64,000 nucleotides of DNA from Alienimonas californiensis. Lineage in GTDB: Bacteria > Planctomycetota > Planctomycetia > Planctomycetales > Planctomycetaceae. The notes beneath the pieces were generated by a model. The model was not told the origin of the DNA. It made no database searches and saw only the letters and a program-made list of their open reading frames with translations. Made by a program: the position numbers and the translations under genes. Each line of letters opens with the position of its first letter. Position 1 is the first letter of the stretch. This document shows, one piece after another, positions 26,698 through 34,651 of this stretch. The stretch spans positions 522,501 through 586,500 of the forward strand of contig NZ_CP036265.1 in the NCBI RefSeq assembly GCF_007743815.1. Direction: 5' to 3'.

Positions 26698-27321
26698 ATG
26701 TCCGTTTCGGAACGCCTCGAGCCGCCCCCGCCGCCCGCCGCGGACGAGGTCGGCGCCGTCGTGCTGGCCGGGGTCAGCGGCTGCGGGAAAAGCACGGTCG
26801 GCAAGATGGTCGCCCGCCGGCTGGGCTGGGCCTTCGTCGACGGGGACGACCTGCACCCGTGGAAGAACGTCTATTCCATGCACCACGGCCGGGCCCTGAC
26901 GGACGCCGACCGCGACCCGTGGCTGGAGCGTTGCGCCGACCTGCTGGAGAACCACGTCGCCAACGGGGTGCCGGTGATCCTGGCGTGCAGTGCCCTGAAG
27001 AGCCGCTACCGGCGCCGCCTGCGGCGGGACGCGGAGACCCTCCTCATTCACCTCGCCTGCAGCCGCGAGGAGTTGATCCGCCGACTAGGCGGACGGACCG
27101 GGCACTTCTTCGATCCGAGCCTGCTGGATAGCCAGTTCGCCGCCCTCGATCCGCCCACGCCCGGCGACGGCACCTTGCTGGTGGACGGGGACGCCGACAT
27201 GGAAGAGGTGACGAACGACATCGTCCGCCTGATCACCCGTCCCGCCGACCGGGCCGCCCGGCTGGCGGCCCAGGGGACGGGGGCGGCATCCGCCTTGCCG
27301 GGAGGGGGCGAACGGTGGTAG
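26698..27321 (+). CDS. gntK: Gluconokinase
   Basis: 207 residues from ATG 26698. The P-loop GVSGCGKST is at residues 25-33, followed by DGDDLHP (gluconate-binding), the SALKSRYRR segment and GHFFDPSLLDSQFAALD, all diagnostic of GntK. It phosphorylates gluconate to 6-phosphogluconate with ATP in the cytoplasm, feeding the pentose-phosphate or Entner-Doudoroff pathway. A 25-residue C-terminal extension (GTGAASALPGGGERW at the end) is longer than usual. A TACACT hexamer lies six bases before the ATG, suggesting a leaderless transcript. lnt follows after 46 bases. Confidence 0.93.
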   Translation: MSVSERLEPPPPPAADEVGAVVLAGVSGCGKSTVGKMVARRLGWAFVDGDDLHPWKNVYSMHHGRALTDADRDPWLERCADLLENHVANGVPVILACSALKSRYRRRLRRDAETLLIHLACSREELIRRLGGRTGHFFDPSLLDSQFAALDPPTPGDGTLLVDGDADMEEVTNDIVRLITRPADRAARLAAQGTGAASALPGGGERW

Positions 27322-27367
27322 GTCGCGCCCGAAGCTTCGCCGTTCGCCCAGCCCGCCCCGCCGTCCG

Positions 27368-29356
27368 ATGCCCCCGCTCGCTCCCCCGACGGTCGCCCCC
27401 GCGACGACCAGTCCGTCGGCCCACGACCGGGTCGCTCCGGTGACGGCCTCGACGAAGCCCCAACCGGCCGCCGGGCTGACGACGAACGAGCCGACGGTCC
27501 GGGCGATCCTGCGGGAGGCCGTTCCCGTCACCGTGGTCCGCCCGCCGGCGAGGACCGCCTGGCTGTGCGGCGCCCTCGCCGCGGCGCTGCTGTGGGCCTG
27601 CTTCTATCCGCTGGCCTGGGGCCCGCTGGCCTGGGCGGCGCTGGTTCCGCTCTGTCTGCTGGTGCGGAGCCCGGTTCGCACCCGGTGGGAGGTGCGGGCG
27701 CTGTGGGCCTGCGGCTTCGTGGGAACCGCCTGCCAGATCCAGTGGATGCGGCTGGGCGACGTCGCCATGTATCCGGCCTGGCTGGCGCTGAGCCTGTACC
27801 TCGGCCTGTATTTTCCGGCGTTCGTGCTGGCCTGCCGGGGGTTGGTGCACCGGGTGAAGGTCCCCTTCGCCGTCGCCGTGCCGGTGGTCTGGTGCGGACT
27901 CGAACTGATTCGCGGCCGCCTGATGACCGGGTTCGGCTGGAACCTGCTGGCCCATTCGCAGTGGGACTGGACCACCCTGATCCAGATCGCGGACGTCGGC
28001 GGGGCCTACCTCGTCGGGGCGGTCGTGGCGCTGGGCAACGCGGCCCTCGCCCTGCTGGTGCCGGGTTCCGTTCTGAACCGGCTCGGATTGATCCCGAACG
28101 ACGAACCGCCCCCCGCCCGCTTCGCCCCGCTGTGGCCGGCGATCGGGACCGCCTGCGTGTTGGCCGGCGTGCTGATTTACGGCACAGTCCGCCGGGCCGG
28201 CGCCGAGTTCCCCGCCGGCCCGCGGGTGGCCCTCGTGCAGACCGATCACCCCAGCAGCCTGCGGAGCGATCCGGAGCAGGCCGACGCCCGGTTCACCTCG
28301 ATTCGGCACCTCTCCGCCGCCGCGACGCCCTACCGGCCGGACCTGGTCGTCTGGCCGGAGAGCGCCTTCCCCTACCCGCTGTTCGCGGTGCAGGAGGACG
28401 TGTCCGAGGAGGCGTTCGCCGCCGCCGCCACGCCGGTCGCCCCGCCGGAGTACTTTCGCAGCAACGTCGGCGGCGTGGCGCTGGCCTCGCTGGCGGAGAG
28501 CGCCGGCGCCTACCTGCTGACCGGCACGACCGCCGGCGAGATCGCCGACCCGGACGGCGACGGTCCGCAACCGGCCCGGTTCACCCGCTACGGCTCCGCC
28601 GCGATGGCCGCCCCGACCGGCGGCCGCGGCGCCGACGGCCTCGCCCGCGGCGCCCTGATGGGCCGCTACGACAAACGGCACCGCGTCGTCTTCGGCGAGT
28701 ACGTCCCGAACCTGCCCGGCCTCGCCAAGCTCACCCCCTTCACGGAGCAGCCCGGCCAACAGATCGGCATCGGCGAGGGCGCCCACGCCGTCGCCTTCCG
28801 CATCGACGCCCTCGGAACCGATCCCGCCGAGGGCCAGCCGCGGCCGTCGTACACCGTCGCCCCGCTGATCTGCTACGAGGACACCGTGCCGCACCTCGTC
28901 CGGGACACCGTCAACGCCCTGCCCGCCAACGGGGCGAACAAACAAACGGGGCCGGACGTGCTGGCCGTGTTGAGCAACGACGGCTGGTTCGACGACAGCG
29001 CCGAGCAGGAACAGCACCTCGCCGTCAGCCTGTTCCGGGCCGTTGAGACCCGCACCCCGCTGGTGCGGGCGGCGAACACTGGCGTGAGCGCCGTGATCGA
29101 CGGCGACGGCGTCCCCCGCACCCCGAACGTGTTCCTCGACGAACAGGGCCAGCCGGTGGACCTGTCCGCCCTGTCCAACGCCGCCCTGCCGGACGACCGG
29201 GCCTGCGTGCTGATCGCCGACGTGCCGCTGGACCCACGCCGCAGCCTCTATCTGTGGTGGGGCGACTGGCTGGCCTTCCTGTGCGCCGCCGCCGCCTGCG
29301 TAGGCTTCCTGCTGAACCTTCGGCGCACGCCGGCCCCGACCGCTGCGGCGGCCTGA
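27368..29356 (+). CDS. lnt: Apolipoprotein N-acyltransferase
   Basis: 662 residues, longer than the ~510 of E. coli Lnt. An N-terminal disordered leader of about 55 residues precedes several membrane helices (about residues 60-290). The nitrilase-like domain follows with the catalytic triad Glu331 (WPESAFP), Lys436 (YDKRHRVVFGEYVP) and Cys502 (ICYED), and FRAVETRTPLVRAANTG. A final helix lies near residue 640. The enzyme adds the third acyl chain to lipoproteins in the inner membrane. Extra length comes from the leader and an insert near 395-425 (GRGADGLARGALMG). A palindromic repeat follows the stop. Confidence 0.95.
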   Translation: MPPLAPPTVAPATTSPSAHDRVAPVTASTKPQPAAGLTTNEPTVRAILREAVPVTVVRPPARTAWLCGALAAALLWACFYPLAWGPLAWAALVPLCLLVRSPVRTRWEVRALWACGFVGTACQIQWMRLGDVAMYPAWLALSLYLGLYFPAFVLACRGLVHRVKVPFAVAVPVVWCGLELIRGRLMTGFGWNLLAHSQWDWTTLIQIADVGGAYLVGAVVALGNAALALLVPGSVLNRLGLIPNDEPPPARFAPLWPAIGTACVLAGVLIYGTVRRAGAEFPAGPRVALVQTDHPSSLRSDPEQADARFTSIRHLSAAATPYRPDLVVWPESAFPYPLFAVQEDVSEEAFAAAATPVAPPEYFRSNVGGVALASLAESAGAYLLTGTTAGEIADPDGDGPQPARFTRYGSAAMAAPTGGRGADGLARGALMGRYDKRHRVVFGEYVPNLPGLAKLTPFTEQPGQQIGIGEGAHAVAFRIDALGTDPAEGQPRPSYTVAPLICYEDTVPHLVRDTVNALPANGANKQTGPDVLAVLSNDGWFDDSAEQEQHLAVSLFRAVETRTPLVRAANTGVSAVIDGDGVPRTPNVFLDEQGQPVDLSALSNAALPDDRACVLIADVPLDPRRSLYLWWGDWLAFLCAAAACVGFLLNLRRTPAPTAAAA

Positions 29357-29387
29357 ATCCCGTCGATCCGAAGGCGTGCCGCCCCTT

Positions 29388-29448
29388 GTGAGCCCGAAGC
29401 GCAAGCGAGGATCGACGGCTCCGAACCTCGCTTGCGCTTCGGGCTCAC
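29388..29448. repeat. Perfect 23-bp palindrome, AGCCCGAAGCGCAAGCGAGG family
   Basis: Arm 29388-29410 and its exact inverted copy 29426-29448 enclose a 15-base loop. It lies between the convergent lnt and DUF4142 genes, next to a separate intrinsic terminator. Confidence 0.8.
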
Positions 29449-29477
29449 TGAAGCCGGCCCGGCGGTTCGTCCCCCAA

Positions 29478-29512
29478 CAAAAACAGCCCGGACGCGGTTC
29501 GCGTCCGGGCTG
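29478..29512 (-). terminator. Intrinsic terminator of the DUF4142 gene
   Basis: A perfect 13-bp stem (29484-29496 with 29500-29512, loop of three) followed on the minus strand by a T run (complement of 29479-29483). It starts 30 bases after the stop codon. Confidence 0.88.
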
Positions 29513-29541
29513 GGAGCCGGGTCGACGGAGCGAGGCGAACC

Positions 29542-30756
29542 TCAGTTGTTCGCGGCCCGATTATTCGCGCCGCGGTTGTTGGCGCCGCGGTTGTTAGCGT
29601 TGCCGGCCGCCGGGTTGTTGGTGACGTCGTTCAGCAGGCCGATCGCCATCGTCAGGTGCTGCTGGGTGTCGACGCGGCCGGCCTTGAACACATCGGCGGC
29701 GGGTCCGTCGACCTGTTCGGCGGCCATGGCGAGGGTCTCGAGCATCGCCACATGAGCACCGATCTGCTGGCTGGCGTAGGCCTTGTCGAAGTCCGCCGGG
29801 CTGAGCTTGTCGAAATTCTGCTTCAGCGTTTTGCCGTGGCGTTCCGTGAGCTGCTCACGGAAGGCGAGCAGGTCCGCCGTGGAGCCGCCACGGTTCCCCT
29901 GCACCGGACGCATCGCGGTCCGTTCCTGCAGGCCGTTCGGGTTCTGGGCCGGGTCCTGCGGGGTGTCGGCGAGAGCCGTGTCGGCGGCGTCCGTCACCTC
30001 GTCCACGATCTGATCGACCGCCGCCTCTTCGCTGGTGAGCGCGTCCTGCCGCAGCACGTCGTCGGCGACCTGGTCCTCAATGGCGGCGGCGTCCGTCGCG
30101 GCGGCGTCGGCGGCCGGGTCGGGCGTTCCGCCGCGGAAGGCGCTGGTGCGACGGCTCGGCAAGTCCGCGGCCGGCGCCGACGGGCCGCCGCCCAGCGCCT
30201 CAAGCTTCTGCCCGAACTGGGTGTGGGCCTGGATCATTTTCTCGGCGAAGTCCTTGACAGCGGGGTTCTGCGACTTCTGCTTGGCGTACTCGGCGAGGGC
30301 GATCTCCGCCTGATTGTCCTGGCGAACCCAGCGGACGAGAGCGTCGCTCGGCACCGCCGAGGCGTTCCCCCTGACGTTCATCATCGGCGCGTCGGCGCCC
30401 GGCTGGCCGTCGCGGGGCTGCATACGGCGGTCCTGGCCGTCGCGGGTCAGCGGCCGATCGCCGGGACGCATGTCCTGCCGGTTCCCCGGCCGATTCGGGA
30501 CGGCGCCGTCCTGAACGCCGTCGACCCGACCCTGAATCCGGTCCTGCCGGCCTTCGACGCGATCCTGCACGCGGTCCTGCGTCCGGTTGATCTGCTGTTG
30601 CGCGCCGTCGAGCTGGTTCTGAGTGGCGTCAGCCCCGCTGCGGATCTGCTCTTGAACCCGGGAGAGATCGTCTTGCGGCGGGGGCGTTTGGTCTTGAGCG
30701 AAGGCCGGGGCCGCAAGGGCGACGGCCGCGGCGAGAGAGAGCGCACGAGTGAGCAT
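29542..30756 (-). CDS. Secreted DUF4142 protein with Asn/Arg/Gly repeat tail
   Basis: 404 residues from ATG 30756. The signal peptide ends AFA-QDQ near residue 20. A Gln/Asp/Arg-rich region (about 25-120) contains repeated QDRVQDRVEGRQDRIQGRV heptad-like units. Ferritin-like DUF4142 helices follow: DNQAEIALAEYAKQK with FAEKMIQAHTQFGQKLEALG, and after a 130-residue insert, FREQLTERHGKTLKQNFDKL and AHVAMLETLA. The tail is a short tandem repeat NNRGANNRGANNRAANN. DUF4142 proteins are periplasmic and poorly understood, sometimes tied to stress. A classic terminator lies just after the stop. Confidence 0.83.
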   Translation of the reverse strand: MLTRALSLAAAVALAAPAFAQDQTPPPQDDLSRVQEQIRSGADATQNQLDGAQQQINRTQDRVQDRVEGRQDRIQGRVDGVQDGAVPNRPGNRQDMRPGDRPLTRDGQDRRMQPRDGQPGADAPMMNVRGNASAVPSDALVRWVRQDNQAEIALAEYAKQKSQNPAVKDFAEKMIQAHTQFGQKLEALGGGPSAPAADLPSRRTSAFRGGTPDPAADAAATDAAAIEDQVADDVLRQDALTSEEAAVDQIVDEVTDAADTALADTPQDPAQNPNGLQERTAMRPVQGNRGGSTADLLAFREQLTERHGKTLKQNFDKLSPADFDKAYASQQIGAHVAMLETLAMAAEQVDGPAADVFKAGRVDTQQHLTMAIGLLNDVTNNPAAGNANNRGANNRGANNRAANN

Positions 30757-31041
30757 TGGAGCGTCCGAACGGTCATGTGAGAGAGGGGAGCCGTCGGAAA
30801 TCGTCGGGGGCGGTTGTTCCGCCGACGCCGATTCCGCAGGCGTCACGCCACCCTACCGGTCGCCGAAGGAAGCCCGGCCGCCAACCCCCGCATGACCGGA
30901 TCGCGGGGGACCCGAGGGCGGCATCGGGGACGTTCCGCGGGACAAAGCCCCACGTCCTCCCCGGGGTGCGCCGGCCTCCGGGACGGCCGTCGCTCCTCTC
31001 CCGCCGCCGGTCAACCCGCCGGTCAGCTGGCTCTCGTCCGC

Positions 31042-31047
31042 TAGGCT
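31042..31047 (+). promoter_or_regulatory. -10-like box next to the photolyase start
   Basis: TAGGCT, six bases before the ATG at 31054. Same spacing as the boxes before gntK, uvsE and the DUF6702 gene. Confidence 0.35.
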
Positions 31048-31053
31048 TCCCCC

Positions 31054-32451
31054 ATGGCCACGCAACTGATCGAACCGGCACGCGTCCGCAAGCTGACCGA
31101 CGCCGCCCCCCGGCCCGGCGACTACGTGCTCTACTGGATGCAGGCCTCCCAGCGGGCGGAGCACAATCCCGCCCTGGAATACGCCGCCCGGCAGGCGAAC
31201 GAACTAAAACTGCCCCTTCTCGTCGGCTTCGGACTGACGGACGACTATCCCGGCGCCAACCTGCGGCACTATCGGTTCATGCTGGAAGGGCTGGCGGAGG
31301 TCGAAGCCTCGCTGGCCCGCCGGGGGATCGGCTTCACGCTCCGGCACGACGACCCGGACCGAACGGCGCTCGCCCTCGCCGAGGACGCCGCCGCAGTCGT
31401 GGTGGACCGCGGCTATCTGCGGCTCCAAAAGCAATGGCGGCAGACCGTTGCGGAGTCGCTGAAAGGCGAATGCGCGTTCACCCAGGTGGAGGGGGACGTC
31501 GTCGTCCCGGTGGAACTGGCCAGCGACAAGCGGGAATACGCCGCCCGCACGATTCGGCCCAAGATCCTCAAACACCGCGACCGATTTCTGGTGGAATTGA
31601 AGCCGACGCCGCTGGACCGGGACGCGGGGGGCCTGTCGATCCCCGACGGGCTGGACCTGTCCGACGTCCCGGCGCTGTGCGATTCGCTGACGCTGGACCG
31701 GTCAGTCGGGCCGGTCTCCCAGTTCTTCGAGGGCGGCACGACCGCCGCGAAAACCCGCCTGCGAAGCCTGCTGGACGGCGGCTTCAGGAATTATTCCGCC
31801 CACCGCAACCAGCCGCAGACCGACGACCTGTCCTACCTCTCGATGGCCCTGCACTTCGGGCAGATCTCCCCCGTCGAAGCCGTGCTGATGACGCTCGAAC
31901 GCTTCCCGGAGGGGGAGAACACGGAGGACTTTTTGGAGGAGGCGATCGTCCGCCGGGAGCTGACGCACAACTACGTGCATTACACGCCCCGCGACTACGA
32001 CAGCTACTCCGCCCTGCCCGACTGGGCCAGGACCACGCTCGCCGAGCACTCCGGCGACGAGCGGGAGCACGTCTATACGCGGGAGGAGTTGGAGAACGCC
32101 GCGACCCACGACGACTACTGGAACGCCGCGATGCGGGAGATGAAGCACACCGGCTATATGCACAACTACATGCGCATGTACTGGGGCAAGAAGATTCTCG
32201 AATGGACGAACACGCCGGAGTACGGCAACCGGATCACCCGGGAAATCAACGACAAATACTTCCTCGACGGCCGCGACCCGAACAGTTACGCCAACGTCAA
32301 CTGGGTCTACGGCCTGCACGACCGCCCGTGGACGGAGCGGCCGGTGTTCGGCAAGACTCGCTATATGAACGCCAACGGCCTGCGTCGCAAATGCGACATC
32401 GACGGCTACGTTGAGAAGGTGGATCGCCTCGTGGAACGGGCGGAGGGCTGA
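31054..32451 (+). CDS. phr: Class II CPD photolyase
   Basis: 465 residues. The N-terminal photolyase fold opens YVLYWMQASQRAEHNPALEY, a class II hallmark, and LRHYRFMLEGL follows. The FAD-binding helical domain contains ELTHNYVHYTPRDYDSY, EMKHTGYMHNYMRMYWGKKI, LEWTNTPE and YANVNWVYGLHDRPW, again class II. It uses blue light and reduced FAD to split cyclobutane pyrimidine dimers. A TAGGCT hexamer six bases before the ATG suggests a leaderless message. It ends one base before the convergent epimerase stop. The UV endonuclease gene lies 2.2 kb downstream. Confidence 0.97.
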   Translation: MATQLIEPARVRKLTDAAPRPGDYVLYWMQASQRAEHNPALEYAARQANELKLPLLVGFGLTDDYPGANLRHYRFMLEGLAEVEASLARRGIGFTLRHDDPDRTALALAEDAAAVVVDRGYLRLQKQWRQTVAESLKGECAFTQVEGDVVVPVELASDKREYAARTIRPKILKHRDRFLVELKPTPLDRDAGGLSIPDGLDLSDVPALCDSLTLDRSVGPVSQFFEGGTTAAKTRLRSLLDGGFRNYSAHRNQPQTDDLSYLSMALHFGQISPVEAVLMTLERFPEGENTEDFLEEAIVRRELTHNYVHYTPRDYDSYSALPDWARTTLAEHSGDEREHVYTREELENAATHDDYWNAAMREMKHTGYMHNYMRMYWGKKILEWTNTPEYGNRITREINDKYFLDGRDPNSYANVNWVYGLHDRPWTERPVFGKTRYMNANGLRRKCDIDGYVEKVDRLVERAEG

Positions 32452-32452
32452 T

Positions 32453-33535
32453 TCAGAGCCCGTGAAACTCTTGATACCACGCCACGAAGCGGGCGATGCC
32501 GTCCTCGACGGTCGTTCGCGGGGTCAGGCCGACGAGGGCCTCCAGCGGGGCGGTGTCCGCGGCGGTGGCGGGCACGTCGCCGGGCTGCATGGGCAGGAAC
32601 CGCTTCTCCGCCGTGCGTCCGCAGGCGGCTTCGACGGCGGCGACCAGCCGCATCAGTTCGACCGATTCGTCGCCGCCCACGTTCAAAATGCGGACCGGGC
32701 CGACGCCGACGTCCGGGCGGTCCGGCAGGGCGCCCGGCGGCGGGGCGGTCGGCGGCAGGGCGGCGACGCGGACGACCGCCTCGGCGACCTCGTCGATATA
32801 GGTGAAGCTACGGCTCATCTTCCCCTCGCCGAACACCTCGATCGGCTCGTTGTTTAAGATCCGCTCCGTGAAGATCCACGCCGCCATGTCCGGGCGGCCC
32901 CAGGGGCCGTAGACGCTGAAGAACCGCAGGCCCGTGCAGGGCAGGCCGTACAGGTGGGCGTAACTGTGGGCCATCAATTCATTGGCCCGCTTGGTGGCGG
33001 CGTAGAGGCTCAGCGGGTGATCGGCCGGGTCGGAGGTCTTCAGCGTCGCGGCCTCGTTCGCCCCGTAGACGCTGCTGCTGGAGGCGTACACCAGATGCGG
33101 CGGCGGGCGATCCGGGTCTCCGCAATCGCCGGCGGAGACGCTCGCCAACCGTCGGCAGCCCTCGAGCACGTTGAGGAACCCGTCCAGATTCGCCGCCGCG
33201 TAGGCGTGCGGGTGGGACAGGCTATGCCGCACCCCGGCCTGGGCGGCGAGGTGAATCACGCAGGCGACCGGCCCGGCGGAGTCGAACAACCGCTCCGCCG
33301 CCCTGCGGTCCGCCAGGTCGACGTGGTGGAAGGTGAAGGGGCCGGGGGCGTCCAGCCGCTCCAGCCAGTCCAGCCGGGCCCGCTTCAGGGAGGGCGAATA
33401 ATAGGGGTTCAGATCGTCCGCCCCGATCACCTCCGCCCCGCTGCGGCGCAGTAACTCCACGACTTTGGAGCCGATGAAGCCCGCGGCTCCGGTGACCAGC
33501 ACGCGGCCGGCGGGGCGGGGCGGATCGGCGGTCAT
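32453..33535 (-). CDS. NAD-dependent sugar-nucleotide epimerase (UDP-glucuronate 4-epimerase-like)
   Basis: 360 residues, extended short-chain dehydrogenase. The NAD-binding GAAGFIGS is at residues 16-23, then LNPYYSPSLKRARL (typical of UDP-glucuronate 4-epimerases), YASSSSVYG and the catalytic YAATK. FFSVYGPWGRPDMA and SRSFTYIDEVAEAV complete the substrate domain. It probably interconverts UDP-glucuronate and UDP-galacturonate for capsule or LPS sugars. It is read from its own start with 92 bases to the PIN-protein stop upstream on the same strand. Confidence 0.9.
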   Translation of the reverse strand: MTADPPRPAGRVLVTGAAGFIGSKVVELLRRSGAEVIGADDLNPYYSPSLKRARLDWLERLDAPGPFTFHHVDLADRRAAERLFDSAGPVACVIHLAAQAGVRHSLSHPHAYAAANLDGFLNVLEGCRRLASVSAGDCGDPDRPPPHLVYASSSSVYGANEAATLKTSDPADHPLSLYAATKRANELMAHSYAHLYGLPCTGLRFFSVYGPWGRPDMAAWIFTERILNNEPIEVFGEGKMSRSFTYIDEVAEAVVRVAALPPTAPPPGALPDRPDVGVGPVRILNVGGDESVELMRLVAAVEAACGRTAEKRFLPMQPGDVPATAADTAPLEALVGLTPRTTVEDGIARFVAWYQEFHGL

Positions 33536-33627
33536 CGCGGCGGCTCGAAAACGGGCGGTGCATCATGCGGAACGAACCGGGCGAACGGAACCGGACCCGT
33601 CGCCCAAGCCGGATGCAGGCGTCCGGC

Positions 33628-34050
33628 CTAGATCCCGTCCTCGCCCCGCGTCCACGCCCCCGGCCGACGGATCGGCACGCCGGCGTATTCGCCCACGTCC
33701 AACAGATGACGGTCGTTCGACAGCAGCGCGTCCGCCCCGGCCGCGGCGGCGAGGGCGAGGAACTTGTCGTCGTCCGGGTCCTCGCTGACCCCGCGGGCGG
33801 CGGCGTTCTCCTCCGCCGTCGGCACGACCGCCTCCGCCCGCCGCAGGGCCGCCAGCACGCGCTCCACCCCGCCCGGCCGCCGGACGGCCCGGGGAACGAT
33901 GAACCGATACTCCGCGAACGTCGCCGGACTGACGATCAACCGCACCGTCCCCGCCGTTGCCGCGGCGAGCAACCGCCCGCTGGAGGAGCCCGGTGCGTAC
34001 GCCGCCCCGACCAGCAGGTTTGTGTCGAGGATCAGGCGGGGCGTCGCCAA
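33628..34050 (-). CDS. PIN-domain protein (COG1569-like putative toxin), orphan
   Basis: 140 residues. PIN fold with LDTNLLVGA near the N terminus (first acidic residue), a mid Glu in FAEYRFIVPR, the EDPDDDKFLALA segment and SNDRHLLDVG, giving the four acidic positions of the RNase centre. It matches the 'putative toxin-antitoxin system toxin, PIN family' group. No antitoxin-like ORF adjoins it: upstream lies a divergent membrane-kinase gene, downstream the epimerase. It may be a solitary RNase or a remnant of a module. Confidence 0.82.
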   Translation of the reverse strand: MATPRLILDTNLLVGAAYAPGSSSGRLLAAATAGTVRLIVSPATFAEYRFIVPRAVRRPGGVERVLAALRRAEAVVPTAEENAAARGVSEDPDDDKFLALAAAAGADALLSNDRHLLDVGEYAGVPIRRPGAWTRGEDGI

Positions 34051-34138
34051 GGGGAAAGGGGAACGGCGTGAGGGGAAAGTGATAGGTTGTCGTGACGTCA
34101 GCGTACTTTCCCCTTTCGCCTCACGCCTTGCCCCTCTC
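34049..34138. repeat. Palindromic AGGGGAAAGT repeat at the dgkA start
   Basis: A perfect inner stem AGGGGAAAGT (34071-34080) with ACTTTCCCCT (34105-34114) is flanked by GGCGTGAGG / CCTCACGCC and by AGGGG / CCCCT copies. The candidate GTG of dgkA at 34092 lies in the loop. A related element ends just before the antiporter gene. Confidence 0.6.
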
Positions 34139-34553
34139 GAAGCCCCGACCGCCGCGGCCCGGGTTCACGCCGGCGGGGCGGTGGTCGAGCTTCGTCTACG
34201 CCGCCCGCGGGTTGGCGATGCTGGTTCGCACCCAGCCGAACGCCCGGCTGCACGCCCTGGCGGCGGTGTTGGTGACCTTCGCCGGGTGGGCACTGGAGGT
34301 AGACGCCGCCGGGTGGCGCCATCTGGCGGCGGCGATCGCGGCGGTCTGGGCCGCGGAGGCGTTCAACACCGCCTTTGAACTGCTGTGCGACGTGGTGCAT
34401 CCGGACTATCACCCGATGGTCCGCGACGCCAAAGACGCCGCCGCCGGGGCGGTGCTGGCCGTCAGCCTGGGGGCGGCGGCGGTCGGGGTCTTCACGCTGG
34501 GACCGCCGCTATGGGCCTGGCTGAGCGAAGCGCAGGCGGCGAACAGTCGGTAG
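34092..34553 (+). CDS. dgkA: Diacylglycerol kinase family membrane protein
   Basis: About 153 residues if the GTG at 34092 is used; the true start may be a little further in, since this GTG lies in the loop of a palindrome. The DgkA signature EAFNTAFELLCDVVHPDYHP followed by KDAAAGAVLAV is intact, with three membrane helices (about residues 48-70, 78-95, 120-145). The family phosphorylates diacylglycerol or undecaprenol with ATP at the inner membrane. The stop codon lies next to the first arm of a 21-bp palindrome that separates it from uvsE. Confidence 0.87.
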   Translation: MTSAYFPLSPHALPLSKPRPPRPGFTPAGRWSSFVYAARGLAMLVRTQPNARLHALAAVLVTFAGWALEVDAAGWRHLAAAIAAVWAAEAFNTAFELLCDVVHPDYHPMVRDAKDAAAGAVLAVSLGAAAVGVFTLGPPLWAWLSEAQAANSR

Positions 34554-34620
34554 CCCGAGGCGCGAGCCGAGGCCGGGCGGCGATCGTCGCCTCTCTCCAC
34601 CTCGGCTCGCGCCTCGGGCT
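34552..34620. repeat. Perfect 21-bp palindrome between dgkA and uvsE
   Basis: Arms 34552-34572 and 34600-34620 are exact inverted copies (AGCCCGAGGCGCGAGCCGAGG). The first arm begins inside the dgkA stop codon, and the second ends about 20 bases before the uvsE -10 box. Confidence 0.8.
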
Positions 34621-34640
34621 GCCAAAGGGTGGGACAGCCC

Positions 34641-34646
34641 TACACT
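34641..34646 (+). promoter_or_regulatory. -10-like box next to the uvsE start
   Basis: TACACT, five bases before the GTG at 34652, with CTGCCA (34619-34624) 16 bases upstream as a weak -35. The -35 overlaps the end of a palindromic repeat. Confidence 0.42.
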
Positions 34647-34651
34647 CCCCC

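Noticed and set aside
27840-27880. Apparent extra copy of the TTCGCCGTCGCCG repeat inside lnt
   Set aside because: Only 13 bases match and the partner half is missing; it encodes an ordinary membrane-helix segment.
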